64,000 nt of DNA from Hippasteria phrygiana (lineage: Eukaryota; Echinodermata; Asteroidea; Valvatida; Goniasteridae): the NCBI GenBank assembly GCA_037893225.1, contig JAZGUH010000550.1:620001-684000 (forward strand). The letters run 5' to 3'. A model generated the notes under the pieces. The model did no database searches. It was not told where the DNA came from and worked only from the letters and a program-made list of their open reading frames with translations. Within the stretch, counting starts at the first letter, position 1. Each line of letters starts with the position of its first letter. The translations under genes were made by a program, and so were the position numbers. Below are positions 39,665 through 52,887 of this stretch, in pieces.

Positions 39665-41752
39665 CCGATGATTGCAACATGTATCGCCAGATCTAAGCTA
39701 TCCATACATGTCAAAATTACTGAATTTGGTTGATATTTCATGCAATTATGAATGAGTAAAGCAAGTCCATACCCCAGGGAATTTGACATGCATGGAGCAA
39801 TAAATAAAAGGTAATATGCACACAGATGGTGGCCGGAAAGAAAATAAACATTGCGAGGTTTGAATTTTCTCCACAAGTGTTAACTCTAAGAAGCCGCCGA
39901 TAATTGCAACATGTAGCGCCAGATCTAAGCTATCCGTACATGTCAAAATTACTGTATTTGGTTGATATTTCATGCAATTATGAATGAGTAAAGCAAGTCC
40001 ATACCGCAGGGAATTTGACATGCATGGAGCAATGAATAGACGGTAATATGTACACAGATGTTGACCGGAAAGAAAATAAACATTGCGAGGTTTGAATTTT
40101 CTCCACAAGTTTGAACTCTAAGAAGCCGCCGATGATTGCAACATGTAGCGCCAGATCTAAGCTATCCATACATGTCAAAATTACTGCATTTGGTTGATAT
40201 TTCATGCAATTATGAATGAGTAAAGCAAGACCATACCCCAGGGAATTTGACAGGCATGGAGCAATAAATAAAAGGTAATATGCACACAGATGTTGGCCGG
40301 AAAGAAAATGAACATTGCGAGGTTTGAATTTTCTCCACAAAATTTAACTCTAAGAAGCCGCCGATAATTGCAACATGTAGCGCCAGATCTAAGCTATCCA
40401 TACATGTCAAAATTACTGAATTTGGTTGATATTTCATGCAATTATGAATGAGTAAAACAAGTCCATTCCCCAGGGAATTTGACATGCATGGAGCAATAAA
40501 TAGACGGTAACATGTACACAGATGTTGGCCGGAAAGAAAATAAACATTGCGAGGTTTGAATTTTCTCTACAAGTTTTAACTCTGGGAAGCCGCCGATGAT
40601 TGCAACATGTAGCGCCAGATCTAAGCTATACATACATGTCAAAATTACTGCATTTGGTTGATATTTCATGCAATTATGAATGAGTAAAGCAAGTCCATAC
40701 CCCAGGGAATTTGACATGCATGGAGCAATAAATAGACGGTAATATGTACACAGATGTTGGCCGGAAAGAAAATAAACATTGCGAGGTTTGAATTTTCTCC
40801 ACAAGTTTGAACTCTAAGAAGCCGCCGATGATTGCAACATGTAGCGCCAGATCTAAGCTATCCATACATGTCAAAAATACTGAATTTGGTTGATATTTCA
40901 TGCAATTATGAATGAGTAAAGCAAGTCCATACCCCAGGGAATTTGACATGCATGGAGCAATAAATAGACGGTAATATGTACACAGATGTTGGCCGGAAAG
41001 AAAATAAACATTGCGAGGTTTGAATTTTCTCCACAAGTTTGAACTCTAAGAAGCCGCCGATGATTGCAACATGTAGCGCCAGATCTAAGCTATCCATACA
41101 TGTCAAAATTACTGTATTTGGTTGATATTTCATGCAATTATGAATGAGTAAAGCAAGTCCATACCGCAGGAAATTTGACATGCATGGAGCAATAAATAGA
41201 CGGTTATATGTACACAGATGTTGACCGGAAAGAAAATAAACATTGCGAGGTTTGAATTTTCTCCACAAGTTTGAACTCTAAGAAGCCGCCGATGATTGCA
41301 ACATGTAGCGCCAGATCTAAGCTATCCATACGTGTCAAAATTACTGCATTTGGTTGATATTTCATGCAATTATGAATGAGTAAAGCAAGACCATACCCCA
41401 GGGAATTTGACAGGCATGGAGCAATAAATAGACGGTAATATGCACACAGATGTTTGCCCGAAAGAAAATAAACATTGCGAGGTTTGAATTTTCTCCACAA
41501 GTGTTAACTCTAAGAAGCCGCCGATAATTGCAACATGTAGCGCCAGATCTAAGCTATCCATACATGTCAAAATTACTGAATTTGGTTGATATTTCATGCA
41601 ATTATGAATGAGTAAAACAAGTCCATTCCCCAGGGAATTTGACATGCATGGAGCAATAAATAGACGGTAACATGTACACAGATGTTGGCCGGAAAGAAAA
41701 TAAACATTGCGAGGTTTGAATTTTCTCCACAAGTGTTAACTCTAAGAAGCCG
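39665..41752. repeat. A block, third occurrence (copies 172-180)
   Basis: It lies 2320 bp downstream of the second A block and carries all its markers. Private changes are gcaggaaattt near 41168 and cggttatatg near 41202, both in copy 178, which suggests recent independent mutation of this one monomer. Confidence 0.8.
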
Positions 41753-43144
41753 CCGATAATTGCAACATGTAGCGCCAGATCTAAGCTATCCGTACATGTC
41801 AAAATTACTGTATTTGGTTGATATTTCATGCAATTATGAATGAGTAAAGCAAGTCCATACCGCAGGGAATTTGACATGCATGGAGCAATAAATAGACGGT
41901 AATATGTACAGAGATGTTGACCGGAAAGAAAATAAACATTGCGAGGTTTGAATTTTCTCCACAAGTTTGAACTCTAAGAAGCCGCCGATGATTGCAACAT
42001 GTAGCGCCAGATCTAAGCTATCCATACATGTCAAAATTACTGCATTTGGTTGATATTTCATGCAATTATGAATGAGTAAAGCAAGACCATACCCCAGGGA
42101 ATTTGACAGGCATGGAGCAATAAATAGACGGTAATATGCACACAGATGTTTGCCCGAAAGAAAATAAACATTGCGAGGTTTGAATTTTCTCCACAAGTGT
42201 TAACTCTAAGAAGCCGCCGATAATTGCAACATGTAGCGCCAGGTCTAAGCTATCCATACATGTCAAAATTACTGAATTTGGTTGATATTTCATGCAATTA
42301 TGAATGAGTAAAGCTAGTCCATACCCCAGGGAATTTGACATGCATGGAGCAATAAATAGACGGTAACATGTACACAGATGTTGGCCGGAAAGAAAATAAA
42401 CATTGCGAGGTTTGAATTTTCTCTACAAGTTTTAACTCTGGGAAGCCGCCGATGATTGCAACATGTAGCGCCAGATCTAAGCTATACATACATGTCAAAA
42501 TTACTGCATTTGGTTGATATTTCATGCAATTATGAATGAGTAAAGCAAGTCCATACCCCAGGGAATTTGACATGCATGGAGCAATAAATAGACGGTAATA
42601 TGTACACAGATGTTGGCCGGAAAGAAAATAAACATTGCGAGGTTTGAATTTTCTCCACAAGTTTGAACTCTAAGAAGCCGCCGATGATTGCAACATGTAG
42701 CGCCAGATCTAAGCTATCCATACATGTCAAAATTACTGAATTTGGTTGATATTTCATGCAATTATGAATGAGTAAAGCAAGTCCATACCCCAGGGAATTT
42801 GACATGCATGGAGCAATAAATAGACGGTAATATGTACACAGATGTTGGCCGGAAAGAAAATAAACATTGCTAGGTTTGAATTTTCTCCACAAGTTTGAAC
42901 TCTAAGAAGCCGCCGATGATTGCAACATGTAGCGCCAGATCTAAGCTATCCATACATGTCAAAATTACTGCATTTGGTTGATATTTCATGCAATTATGAA
43001 TGAGTAAAGCAAGACCATACCCCAGGGAATTTGACAGGCATGGAGCAATAAATAGACGGTAATATGTACACAGATGTTGGCCGGAAAGAAAATAAACATT
43101 GCGAGGTTTGAATTTTCTCCACAAAATTTTACTCTAAGAAGCCG
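41753..43144. repeat. B block, monomers B1-B6, altered end (copies 181-186)
   Basis: It matches 35025-36416 until the tail of B6, where acaaaattttactc (near 43122) replaces acaagtgttaactc. The next copy is the aaaaatactg type. The end of copy 186 is therefore a junction into a different repeat series. Confidence 0.7.
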
Positions 43145-44304
43145 CCGATAATTGCAACATGTAGCGCCAGATCTAAGCTATCCATACATGTCAAAAATAC
43201 TGAATTTGGTTGATATTTCATGCAATTATGAATGAGTAAAGCAAGTCCATACCCCAGGGAATTTGACATGCATGGAGCAATAAATAGACGGTAATATGTA
43301 CACAGATGTTGGCCGGAAAGAAAATAAACATTGCGAGGTTTGAATTTTCTCCACAAGTTTGAACTCTAAGAAGCCGCCGATGATTGCAACATGTAGCGCC
43401 AGATCTAAGCTATCCATACATGTCAAAATTACTGCATTTGGTTGATATTTCATGCAATTATGAATGAGTAAAGCAAGTCCATACCCCAGGGAATTTGACA
43501 GGCATGGAGCAATAAATAAAAGGTAATATGCACACAGATGGTGGCCGGAAAGAAAATAAACATTGCGAGGTTTGAATTTTCTCCACAAGTGTTAACTCTA
43601 AGAAGCCGCCGATGATTGCAACATGTAGCGCCAGATCTAAGCTATCCATACATGTCAAAATTACTGAATTTGGTTGATATTTCATGCAATTATGAATGAG
43701 TAAAACAAGTCCATTCCCCAGGGAATTTGACATGCATGGAGCAATAAATAGACGGTAACATGTACACAGATGTTGGCCGGAAAGAAAATAAACATTGCGA
43801 GGTTTGAATTTTCTCTACAAGTTTTAACTCTGGGAAGCCGCCGATGATTGCAACATGTAGCGCCAGATCTAAGCTATACATACATGTCAAAATTACTGCA
43901 TTTGGTTGATATTTCATGCAATTATGAATGAGTAAAGCAAGTCCATACCCCAGGGAATTTGACATGCATGGAGCAATAAATAGACGGTAATATGTACACA
44001 GATGTTGGCCGGAAAGAAAATAAACATTGCGAGGTTTGAATTTTCTCCACAAGTTTGAACTCTAAGAAGCCGCCGATGATTGCAACATGTAGCGCCAGAT
44101 CTAAGCTATCCATACATGTCAAAATTACTGAATTTGGTTGATATTTCATGCAATTATGAATGAGTAAAGCAAGACCATACCCCAGGGAATTTGACAGGCA
44201 TGGAGCAATAAATAGACGGTAATATGTACACAGATGTTGGCCGGAAAGAAAATAAACATTGCGAGGTTTGAATTTTCTCCACAAAATTTAACTCTAAGAA
44301 GCCG
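43145..44304. repeat. Satellite segment (copies 187-191)
   Basis: Five 232-bp monomers of known types: aaaaatactg, then ggtgg/gtgttaac, a ccattcccc/ctctaca copy, a tataca copy, and a gacc/aggc/gacgg copy. The order resembles copies 107-108 followed by a B-type pair. No non-satellite sequence is present. Confidence 0.6.
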
Positions 44305-46624
44305 CCGATAATTGCAACATGTAGCGCCAGATCTAAGCTATCCATACATGTCAAAAATACTGAATTTGGTTGATATTTCATGCAATTATGAATGAGTAAA
44401 GCAAGTCCATACCCCAGGGAATTTGACATGCATGGAGCAATAAATAGACGGTAATATGTACACAGATGTTGGCCGGAAAGAAAATAAACATTGCGAGGTT
44501 TGAATTTTCTCCACAAGTTTGAACTCTAAGAAGCCGCCGATGATTGCAACATGTAGCGCCAGATCTAAGCTATCCATACATGTCAAAATTACTGCATTTG
44601 GTTGATATTTCATGCAATTATGAATGAGTAAAGCAAGTCCATACCCCAGGGAATTTGACAGGCATGGAGCAATAAATAAAAGGTAATATGCACACAGATG
44701 GTGGCCGGAAAGAAAATAAACATTGCGAGGTTTGAATTTTCTCCACAAGTGTTAACTCTAAGAAGCCGCCGATAATTGCAACATGTAGCGCCAGATCTAA
44801 GCTATCCGTACATGTCAAAATTACTGTATTTGGTTGATATTTCATGCAATTATGAATGAGTAAAGCAAGTCCATACCGCAGGGAATTTGACATGCATGGA
44901 GCAATAAATAGACGGTAATATGTACACAGATGTTGACCGGAAAGAAAATAAACATTGCGAGGTTTGAATTTTCTCCACAAGTTTGAACTCTAAGAAGCCG
45001 CCGATGATTGCAACATGTAGCGCCAGATCTAAGCTATCCATACATGTCAAAATTACTGCATTTGGTTGATATTTCATGCAATTATGAATGAGTAAAGCAA
45101 GACCATACCCCAGGGAATTTGACAGGCATGGAGCAATAAATAGACGGTAATATGCACACAGATGTTTGCCCGAAAGAAAATAAACATTGCGAGGTTTGAA
45201 TTTTCTCCACAAGTGTTAACTCTAAGAAGCCGCCGATAATTGCAACATGTAGCGCCAGGTCTAAGCTATCCATACATGTCAAAATTACTGAATTTGGTTG
45301 ATATTTCATGCAATTATGAATGAGTAAAGCTAGTCCATACCCCAGGGAATTTGACATGCATGGAGCAATAAATAGACGGTAACATGTACACAGATGTTGG
45401 CCGGAAAGAAAATAAACATTGCGAGGTTTGAATTTTCTCCACAAGTTTTAACTCTAGGAAGCCGCCGATGATTGCAACATGTAGCGCCAGATCTAAGCTA
45501 TACATACATGTCAAAATTACTGCATTTGGTTGATATTTCATGCAATTATGAATGAGTAAAGCAAGTCCATACCCCAGGGAATTTGACATGCATGGAGCAA
45601 TAAATAGACGGTAATATGTACACAGATGTTGGCCGGAAAGAAAATAAACATTGCGAGGTTTGAATTTTCTCCACAAGTTTGAACTCTAAGAAGCCGCCGA
45701 TGATTGCAACATGTAGCGCCAGATCTAAGCTATCCATACATGTCAAAATTACTGCATTTGGTTGATATTTCATGCAATTATGAATGAGTAAAGCAAGTCC
45801 ATTCCCCAGGGAATTTGACATGCATGGAGCAATAAATAGACGGTAACATGTACACAGATGTTGGCCGGAAAGAAAATAAACATTGCGAGGTTTGAATTTT
45901 CTCTACAAGTTTTAACTCTAAGAAGCCGCCGATGATTGCAACATGTAGCGCCAGATCTAAGCTATCCATACATGTCAACATTACTGCATTTGGTTGATAT
46001 TTCATGCAATTATGAATGAGTAAAGCAAGACCATACCCCAGGGAATTTGACAGGCATGGAGCAATAAATAAAAGGTAATATGCACACAGATGTTGGCCGG
46101 AAAGAAAATAAACATTACGAGGTTTGAATTTTCTCCACAAAATTTAACTCTAAGAAGCCGCCGATAATTGCAACATGTAGCGCCAGATCTAAGCTATCCA
46201 TACATGTCAAAATTACTGAATTTGGTTGATATTTCATGCAATTATGAATGAGTAAAACAAGTCCATTCCCCAGGGAATTTGACATGCATGGAGCAATAAA
46301 TAGACGGTAACATGTACACAGATGTTGGCCGGAAAGAAAATAAACATTGCGAGGTTTGAATTTTCTCTACAAGTTTTAACTCTGGGAAGCCGCCGATGAT
46401 TGCAACATGTAGCGCCAGATCTAAGCTATACATACATGTCAAAATTACTGCATTTGGTTGATATTTCATGCAATTATGAATGAGTAAAGCAAGTCCATAC
46501 CCCAGGGAATTTGACATGCATGGAGCAATAAATAGACGGTAATATGTACACAGATGTTGGCCGGAAAGAAAATAAACATTGCGAGGTTTGAATTTTCTCC
46601 ACAAGTTTGAACTCTAAGAAGCCG
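44305..46624. repeat. 10-monomer block, repeated at 53584-55903
   Basis: Copies 192-201 match copies 232-241 in order at a displacement of 9279 bp (40 monomers minus the 1 bp missing from copy 217). Shared rare features include the mosaic ctctacaagttttaactctaag tail (copies 198 and 238) and cattacgagg (copies 199 and 239). Noticed differences are tgtcaacatt near 45975 and aattttgttg near 54571. Confidence 0.7.
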
Positions 46625-47552
46625 CCGATGATTGCAACATGTAGCGCCAGATCTAAGCTATCCATACATGTCAAAATTACTGAATTTGGTTGATATTTCA
46701 TGCAATTATGAATGAGTAAAACAAGTCCATTCCCCAGGGAATTTGACATGCATGGAGCAATAAATAGACGGTAACATGTACACAGATGTTGGCCGGAAAG
46801 AAAATAAACATTGCGAGGTTTGAATTTTCTCTACAAGTTTTAACTCTGGGAAGCCGCCGATGATTGCAACATGTAGCGCCAGATCTAAGCTATACATACA
46901 TGTCAAAATTACTGCATTTGGTTGATATTTCATGCAATTATGAATGAGTAAAGCAAGTCCATACCCCTGGGAATTTGACAGGCATGGAGCAATAAATAGA
47001 CGGTAATATGTACACAGATGTTGGCCGGAAAGAAAATAAACATTGCTAGGTTTGAATTTTCTCCACAAGTTTGAACTCTAAGAAGCCGCCGATGATTGCA
47101 ACATGTAGCGCCAGATCTAAGCTATCCATACATGTCAAAATTACTGCATTTGGTTGATATTTCATGCAATTATGAATGAGTAAAGCAAGACCATACCCCA
47201 GGGAATTTGACAGGCATGGAGCAATAAATAGATGGTAATATGTACACAGATGTTGGCCGGAAAGAAAATAAACATTGCGAGGTTTGAATTTTCTCCACAA
47301 AATTTAACTCTAAGAAGCCGCCGATAATTGCAACATGTAGCGCCAGATCTAAGCTATCCATACATGTCAAAAATACTGAATTTGGTTGATATTTCATGCA
47401 ATTATGAATGAGTAAAGCAAGTCCATACCCCAGGGAATTTGACATGCATGGAGCAATAAATAGACGGTAATATGTACACAGATGTTGGCCGGAAAGAAAA
47501 TAAACATTGCGAGGTTTGAATTTTCTCCACAAGTTTGAACTCTAAGAAGCCG
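45929..47552. repeat. 7-monomer (1624-bp) HOR of domain 2, copy 1
   Basis: Copies 199-205. Shared markers with the next unit are cattacgagg (46115), cccctggg (46964), cattgctagg (47041) and tagatggta (47229). The mosaic of tataca with aggc in copy 203 is rare. It overlaps the right end of the 10-monomer block at 44305-46624. Confidence 0.8.
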
Positions 47553-49176
47553 CCGATGATTGCAACATGTAGCGCCAGATCTAAGCTATCCATACATGTC
47601 AAAATTACTGCATTTGGTTGATATTTCATGCAATTATGAATGAGTAAAGCAAGACCATACCCCAGGGAATTTGACAGGCATGGAGCAATAAATAAAAGGT
47701 AATATGCACACAGATGTTGGCCGGAAAGAAAATAAACATTACGAGGTTTGAATTTTCTCCACAAAATTTAACTCTAAGAAGCCGCCGATAATTGCAACAT
47801 GTAGCGCCAGATCTAAGCTATCCATACATGTCAAAATTACTGAATTTGGTTGATATTTCATGCAATTATGAATGAGTAAAACAAGTCCATTCCCCAGGGA
47901 ATTTGACATGCATGGAGCAATAAATAGACGGTAACATGTACACAGATGTTGGCCGGAAAGAAAATAAACATTGCGAGGTTTGAATTTTCTCTACAAGTTT
48001 TAACTCTGGGAAGCCGCCGATGATTGCAACATGTAGCGCCAGATCTAAGCTATACATACATGTCAAAATTACTGCATTTGGTTGATATTTCATGCAATTA
48101 TGAATGAGTAAAGCAAGTCCATACCCCAGGGAATTTGACATGCATGGAGCAATAAATAGACGGTAATATGTACACAGATGTTGGCCGGAAAGAAAATAAA
48201 CATTGCGAGGTTTGAATTTTCTCCACAAGTTTGAACTCTAAGAAGCCGCCGATGATTGCAACATGTAGCGCCAGATCTAAGCTATCCATACATGTCAAAA
48301 TTACTGAATTTGGTTGATATTTCATGCAATTATGAATGAGTAAAACAAGTCCATTCCCCAGGGAATTTGACATGCATGGAGCAATAAATAGACGGTAACA
48401 TGTACACAGATGTTGGCCGGAAAGAAAATAAACATTGCGAGGTTTGAATTTTCTCTACAAGTTTTAACTCTGGGAAGCCGCCGATGATTGCAACATGTAG
48501 CGCCAGATCTAAGCTATACATACATGTCAAAATTACTGCATTTGGTTGATATTTCATGCAATTATGAATGAGTAAAGCAAGTCCATACCCCTGGGAATTT
48601 GACAGGCATGGAGCAATAAATAGACGGTAATATGTACACAGATGTTGGCCGGAAAGAAAATAAACATTGCTAGGTTTGAATTTTCTCCACAAGTTTGAAC
48701 TCTAAGAAGCCGCCGATGATTACAACATGTAGCGCCAGATCTAAGCTATCCATACATGTCAAAATTACTGCATTTGGTTGATATTTCATGCAATTATGAA
48801 TGAGTAAAGCAAGACCATACCCCAGGGAATTTGACAGGCATGGAGCAATAAATAGATGGTAATATGTACACAGATGTTGGCCGGAAAGAAAATAAACATT
48901 GCGAGGTTTGAATTTTCTCCACAAAATTTAACTCTAAGAAGCCGCCGATAATTGCAACATGTAGCGCCAGATCTAAGCTATCCATACATGTCAAAAATAC
49001 TGAATTTGGTTGATATTTCATGCAATTATGAATGAGTAAAGCAAGTCCATACCCCAGGGAATTTGACATGCATGGAGCAATAAATAGACGGTAATATGTA
49101 CACAGATGTTGGCCGGAAAGAAAATAAACATTGCGAGGTTTGAATTTTCTCCACAAGTTTGAACTCTAAGAAGCCG
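47553..49176. repeat. 7-monomer (1624-bp) HOR of domain 2, copy 2
   Basis: Copies 206-212, directly adjoining copy 1 and nearly identical. Noticed differences are gattacaaca near 48718 (copy 1 has gattgcaaca) and the absence of the tgtcaacatt change. The unit is related to, but not the same as, the 7-mer at the left edge of the window. Confidence 0.8.
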
Positions 49177-51495
49177 CCGATGATTGCAACATGTAGCGCC
49201 AGATCTAAGCTATCCATACATGTCAAAATTACTGCATTTGGTTGATATTTCATGCAATTATGAATGAGTAAAGCAAGTCCATACCCCAGGGAATTTGACA
49301 GGCATGGAGCAATAAATAAAAGGTAATATGCACACAGATGGTGGCCGGAAAGAAAATAAACATTGCGAGGTTTGAATTTTCTCCACAAGTGTTAACTCTA
49401 AGAAGCCGCCGATAATTGCAACATGTAGCGCCAGATCTAAGCTATCCGTACATGTCAAAATTACTGTATTTGGTTGATATTTCATGCAATTATGAATGAG
49501 TAAAGCAAGTCCATACCGCAGGGAATTTGACATGCATGGAGCAATAAATAGACGGTAATATGTACACAGATGTTGACCGGAAAGAAAATAAACATTGCGA
49601 GGTTTGAATTTTCTCCACAAGTTTGAACTCTAAGAAGCCGCCGATGATTGCAACATGTAGCGCCAGATCTAAGCTATCCATACATGTCAAAATTACTGAA
49701 TTTGGTTGATATTTCATGCAATTATGAATGAGTAAAGCTAGTCCATACCCCAGGGAATTTGACATGCATGGAGCAATAAATAGACGGTAACATGTACACA
49801 GATGTTGGCCGGAAAGAAAATAAACATTGCGAGGTTTGAATTTTCTCCACAAGTTTTAACTCTAGGAAGCCGCCGATGATTGCAACATGTAGCGCCAGAT
49901 CTAAGCTATACATACATGTCAAAATTACTGCATTTGGTTGATATTTCATGCAATTATGAATGAGTAAAGCAAGTCCATACCCCAGGGAATTTGACATGCA
50001 TGGAGCAATAAATAGACGGTAATATGTACACAGATGTTGGCCGGAAAGAAAATAAACATTGCGAGGTTTGAATTTTCTCCACAAGTTTGAACTCTAAGAA
50101 GCCGCCGATGATTGCAACATGTAGCGCCAGATCTAAGCTATCCATACATGTCAAAATTACTGCATTTGGTTGATATTTCATGCAATTATGAATGAGTAAA
50201 CAAGTCCATTCCCCAGGGAATTTGACATGCATGGAGCAATAAATAGACGGTAACATGTACACAGATGTTGGCCGGAAAGAAAATAAACATTGCGAGGTTT
50301 GAATTTTCTCTACAAGTTTGAACTCTAAGAAGCCGCCGATGATTGCAACATGTAGCGCCAGATCTAAGGTATCCATACATGTCAAAATTACTGCATTTGG
50401 TTGATATTTCATGCAATTATGAATGAGTAAAGCAAGTCCATACCGCAGGGAATTTGACATGCATGGAGCAATAAATAGACGGTAATATGTACACAGATGT
50501 TGACCGGAAAGAAAATAAACATTGCGAGGTTTGAATTTTCTCCACAAGTTTGAACTCTAAGAAGCCGCCGATGATTGCAACATGTAGCGCCAGGTCTAAG
50601 CTATCCATACATGTCAAAATTACTGAATTTGGTTGATATTTCATGCAATTATGAATGAGTAAAGCTAGTCCATACCCCAGGGAATTTGACATGCATGGAG
50701 CAATAAATAGACGGTAACATGTACACAGATGTTGGCCGGAAAGAAAATAAACATTGCGAGGTTTGAATTTTCTCTACAAGTTTTAACTCTGGGAAGCCGC
50801 CGATGATTGCAACATGTAGCGCCAGATCTAAGCTATACATACATGTCAAAATTACTGCATTTGGTTGATATTTCATGCAATTATGAATGAGTAAAGCAAG
50901 TCCATACCCCAGGGAATTTGACATGCATGGAGCAATAAATAGACGGTAATATGTACACAGATGTTGGCCGGAAAGAAAATAAACATTGCGAGGTTTGAAT
51001 TTTCTCCACAAGTTTGAACTCTAAGAAGCCGCCGATGATTGCAACATGTAGCGCCAGATCTAAGCTATCCATACATGTCAAAATTACTGAATTTGGTTGA
51101 TATTTCATGCAATTATGAATGAGTAAAGCAAGTCCATACCCCAGGGAATTTGACATGCATGGAGCAATAAATAAAAGGTAATATGCACACAGATGGTGGC
51201 CGGAAAGAAAATAAACATTGCGAGGTTTGAATTTTCTCCACAAGTGTTAACTCTAAGAAGCCGCCGATAATTGCAACATGTAGCGCCAGATCTAAGCTAT
51301 CCGTACATGTCAAAATTACTGTATTTGGTTGATATTTCATGCAATTATGAATGAGTAAAGCAAGTCCATACCGCAGGGAATTTGACATGCATGGAGCAAT
51401 AAATAGACGGTAATATGTACACAGATGTTGACCGGAAAGAAAATAAACATTGCGAGGTTTGAATTTTCTCCACAGGTTTGAACTCTAAGAAGCCG
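49177..51495. repeat. Satellite segment with a short monomer (copies 213-222)
   Basis: Copies 213-216 continue the block shared with 24819-25746. Copy 217 is 231 bp. Copy 218 (50336-50567) mixes a tccatac/actgca head with ccgcagg and ttgacc, and has a private ctaaggtatcc. Copies 219-220 have B3/B4-like alleles (aggtct, aaagctagtcc, then tataca). The rest are ordinary types. Confidence 0.65.
50105..50335. repeat. 231-bp monomer (copy 217) with a one-base deletion
   Basis: The usual gagtaaagcaag or gagtaaaacaag is gagtaaacaag near 50187-50202. The tail, ctctacaagtttgaactctaag, is also an unusual combination. The deletion places two reading frames in line and creates the longest open frame of the window (49954-50547, minus strand, 197 residues), which is therefore not evidence of a gene. 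The change is in an A run, so a sequencing or assembly slip is possible. Confidence 0.75.
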
Positions 51496-52191
51496 CCGAT
51501 GATTGCAACATGTAGCGCCAGATCTAAGCTATCCATACATGTCAAAATTACTGCATTTGGTTGATATTTCATGCAATTATGAATGAGTAAAGCAAGACCA
51601 TACCCCAGGGAATTTGACAGGCATGGAGCAATAAATAAAAGGTAATATGCACACAGATGTTGGCCGGAAAGAAAATAAACATTGCGAGGTTTGAATTTTC
51701 TCCACAAAATTTAACTCTAAGAAGCCGCCGATAATTGCAACATGTAGCGCCAGATCTAAGCTATCCATACATGTCAAAATTACTGAATTTGGTTGATATT
51801 TCATGCAATTATGAATGAGTAAAACAAGTCCATTCCCCAGGGAATTTGACATGCATGGAGCAATAAATAGACGGTAACATGTACACAGATGTTGGCCGGA
51901 AAGAAAATAAACATTGCGAGGTTTGAATTTTCTCTACAAGTTTTAACTCTGGGAAGCCGCCGATGATTGCAACATGTAGCGCCAGATCTAAGCTATACAT
52001 ACATGTCAAAATTACTGCATTTGGTTGATATTTCATGCAATTATGAATGAGTAAAGCAAGTCCATACCCCAGGGAATTTGACATGCATGGAGCAATACAT
52101 AGACGGTAATATGTACACAGATGTTGGCCGGAAAGAAAATAAACATTGCGAGGTTTGAATTTTCTCCACAAGTTTGAACTCTAAGAAGCCG
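51496..52191. repeat. 3-monomer (696-bp) HOR, copy 1
   Basis: Copies 223-225: a gacc/aggc/aaaagg copy, a ccattcccc/ctctaca/tctggg copy, and a tataca copy with caatacatag (near 52094). I saw no difference from the next unit, so this looks like one of the youngest duplications in the window. Confidence 0.8.
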
Positions 52192-52887
52192 CCGATGATT
52201 GCAACATGTAGCGCCAGATCTAAGCTATCCATACATGTCAAAATTACTGCATTTGGTTGATATTTCATGCAATTATGAATGAGTAAAGCAAGACCATACC
52301 CCAGGGAATTTGACAGGCATGGAGCAATAAATAAAAGGTAATATGCACACAGATGTTGGCCGGAAAGAAAATAAACATTGCGAGGTTTGAATTTTCTCCA
52401 CAAAATTTAACTCTAAGAAGCCGCCGATAATTGCAACATGTAGCGCCAGATCTAAGCTATCCATACATGTCAAAATTACTGAATTTGGTTGATATTTCAT
52501 GCAATTATGAATGAGTAAAACAAGTCCATTCCCCAGGGAATTTGACATGCATGGAGCAATAAATAGACGGTAACATGTACACAGATGTTGGCCGGAAAGA
52601 AAATAAACATTGCGAGGTTTGAATTTTCTCTACAAGTTTTAACTCTGGGAAGCCGCCGATGATTGCAACATGTAGCGCCAGATCTAAGCTATACATACAT
52701 GTCAAAATTACTGCATTTGGTTGATATTTCATGCAATTATGAATGAGTAAAGCAAGTCCATACCCCAGGGAATTTGACATGCATGGAGCAATACATAGAC
52801 GGTAATATGTACACAGATGTTGGCCGGAAAGAAAATAAACATTGCGAGGTTTGAATTTTCTCCACAAGTTTGAACTCTAAGAAGCCG
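52192..52887. repeat. 3-monomer (696-bp) HOR, copy 2
   Basis: Copies 226-228 repeat the preceding unit, including the caatacatag allele (near 52790), which I saw nowhere else. The next copy (52888) starts a different series. Confidence 0.8.

Noticed and set aside
49954..50547. Longest open frame, 197 residues on the minus strand
   Set aside because: It exists only because the one-base deletion in copy 217 joins two frames. The two halves are the same satellite translation repeated.
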